Shown here: one piece after another, positions 6,292 through 6,360 of the stretch
Layout of the letters: each line of letters begins with the position of its first letter
Position numbering within the stretch: position 1 is the first letter of the stretch
Assembly: GCA_029862285.1 (NCBI GenBank)
Contig: JAOTXR010000131.1
Coordinates: forward strand, 1-6,360
DNA: 6,360 nt
Direction of reading: 5' to 3'
Source: Gammaproteobacteria bacterium
GTDB lineage: Bacteria; Pseudomonadota; Gammaproteobacteria; Steroidobacterales; JABDKV01
The notes under the pieces: model-generated
Database searches by the model: none
What the model saw: only the letters and a program-made list of their open reading frames with translations
What the model was told of the DNA's origin: nothing
Made by a program: the position numbers and the translations under genes

Positions 6292-6360
6292 CTACATCTT
6301 TCTAAGATGAGATTGGGCTTCGGCGTGGAGGATTTGCACGTGGTTGATCGCATCTTGGCA
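6292..6360. other. Edge of an unidentified neighbouring gene, strand unresolved
   Basis: Two readings compete. On the minus strand a frame is open from the window edge to a TAG at 6294-6292 and would give a 22-residue helical C-terminus (ending EAQSHLRKM); this would fit another gene upstream in the same direction, 50 nt before the kinase-like gene. On the plus strand GGAGG at 6327-6331 lies 8 nt before a GTG at 6340 that opens a frame to the window end (VVDRILA), in frame with an ATG at 6307; this would make a divergent gene with a shared upstream region. Too little sequence is present to decide or to name a product. Confidence 0.3.
6295..6309. repeat. Short palindrome CATCTT-TCT-AAGATG
   Basis: A perfect 6-bp inverted repeat around a 3-nt centre, about 55 bp upstream of the kinase-like gene. 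It could be an operator half-site pair or a small hairpin. No T run follows on either strand, so it is unlikely to be a terminator. Confidence 0.35.

Noticed and set aside
5737..6310. Plus-strand open frames opposite the kinase-like gene (5737-6213, 5903-6310, 5988-6221)
   Set aside because: Arg/Pro/Ser-rich shadow translations without motifs; the minus frame carries the HND...N and DFQ kinase motifs.

Overview
The window looks like a chromosomal fragment of a proteobacterium, most likely a gammaproteobacterium. The main reason is an intact isocitrate dehydrogenase kinase/phosphatase (AceK), a family essentially restricted to Proteobacteria. The DNA is moderately GC-rich and almost fully coding. 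I see no tRNA, rRNA, CRISPR array, transposase, phage gene or other sign of a mobile element. Genus-level assignment is not possible from what I can see.

Layout. (1) Positions 1-1645, plus strand: the 3' part of gmd (GDP-mannose 4,6-dehydratase, N-terminus cut off by the window edge), then after 10 nt a complete fcl (GDP-L-fucose synthase). Together they convert GDP-mannose to GDP-L-fucose for a surface polysaccharide or glycan, and this is probably the end of a larger biosynthetic operon lying to the left. (2) Positions 1653-6241, minus strand, read right to left: a small RIO/WaaP-like kinase-fold protein, a 93-residue protein of unknown function, a hotdog-fold acyl-CoA thioesterase, NADP-dependent isocitrate dehydrogenase (icd), and aceK. 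The gaps are 59, 3, 62 and 4 nt, so they could be one operon, or two units with an internal promoter in front of icd. (3) Positions 6242-6360: an upstream region with a 9-bp direct repeat at a 21-bp period, a short palindrome, and the edge of an unidentified neighbour.

How the genes work together. Icd carries out the TCA-cycle step at the glyoxylate branch point. AceK phosphorylates and dephosphorylates Icd on a conserved active-site serine (Ser112 here) and so sets the split between the TCA cycle and the glyoxylate bypass. In enterobacteria aceK sits in aceBAK with the bypass enzymes. Here it directly follows the gene for its own substrate. The upstream thioesterase fits loosely with acyl-CoA and acetyl-CoA metabolism, but that link is inference.

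The points most worth a second look are the icd-aceK pairing, an Icd that carries an insert recalled from Bacillus-type enzymes (reported to be poor AceK substrates) while sitting beside AceK, the kinase-like protein with altered ATP-site residues, and the uncharacterised 93-residue protein coupled to the thioesterase. I found no convincing wholly new system; the fucose pair and the TCA genes are ordinary by family.
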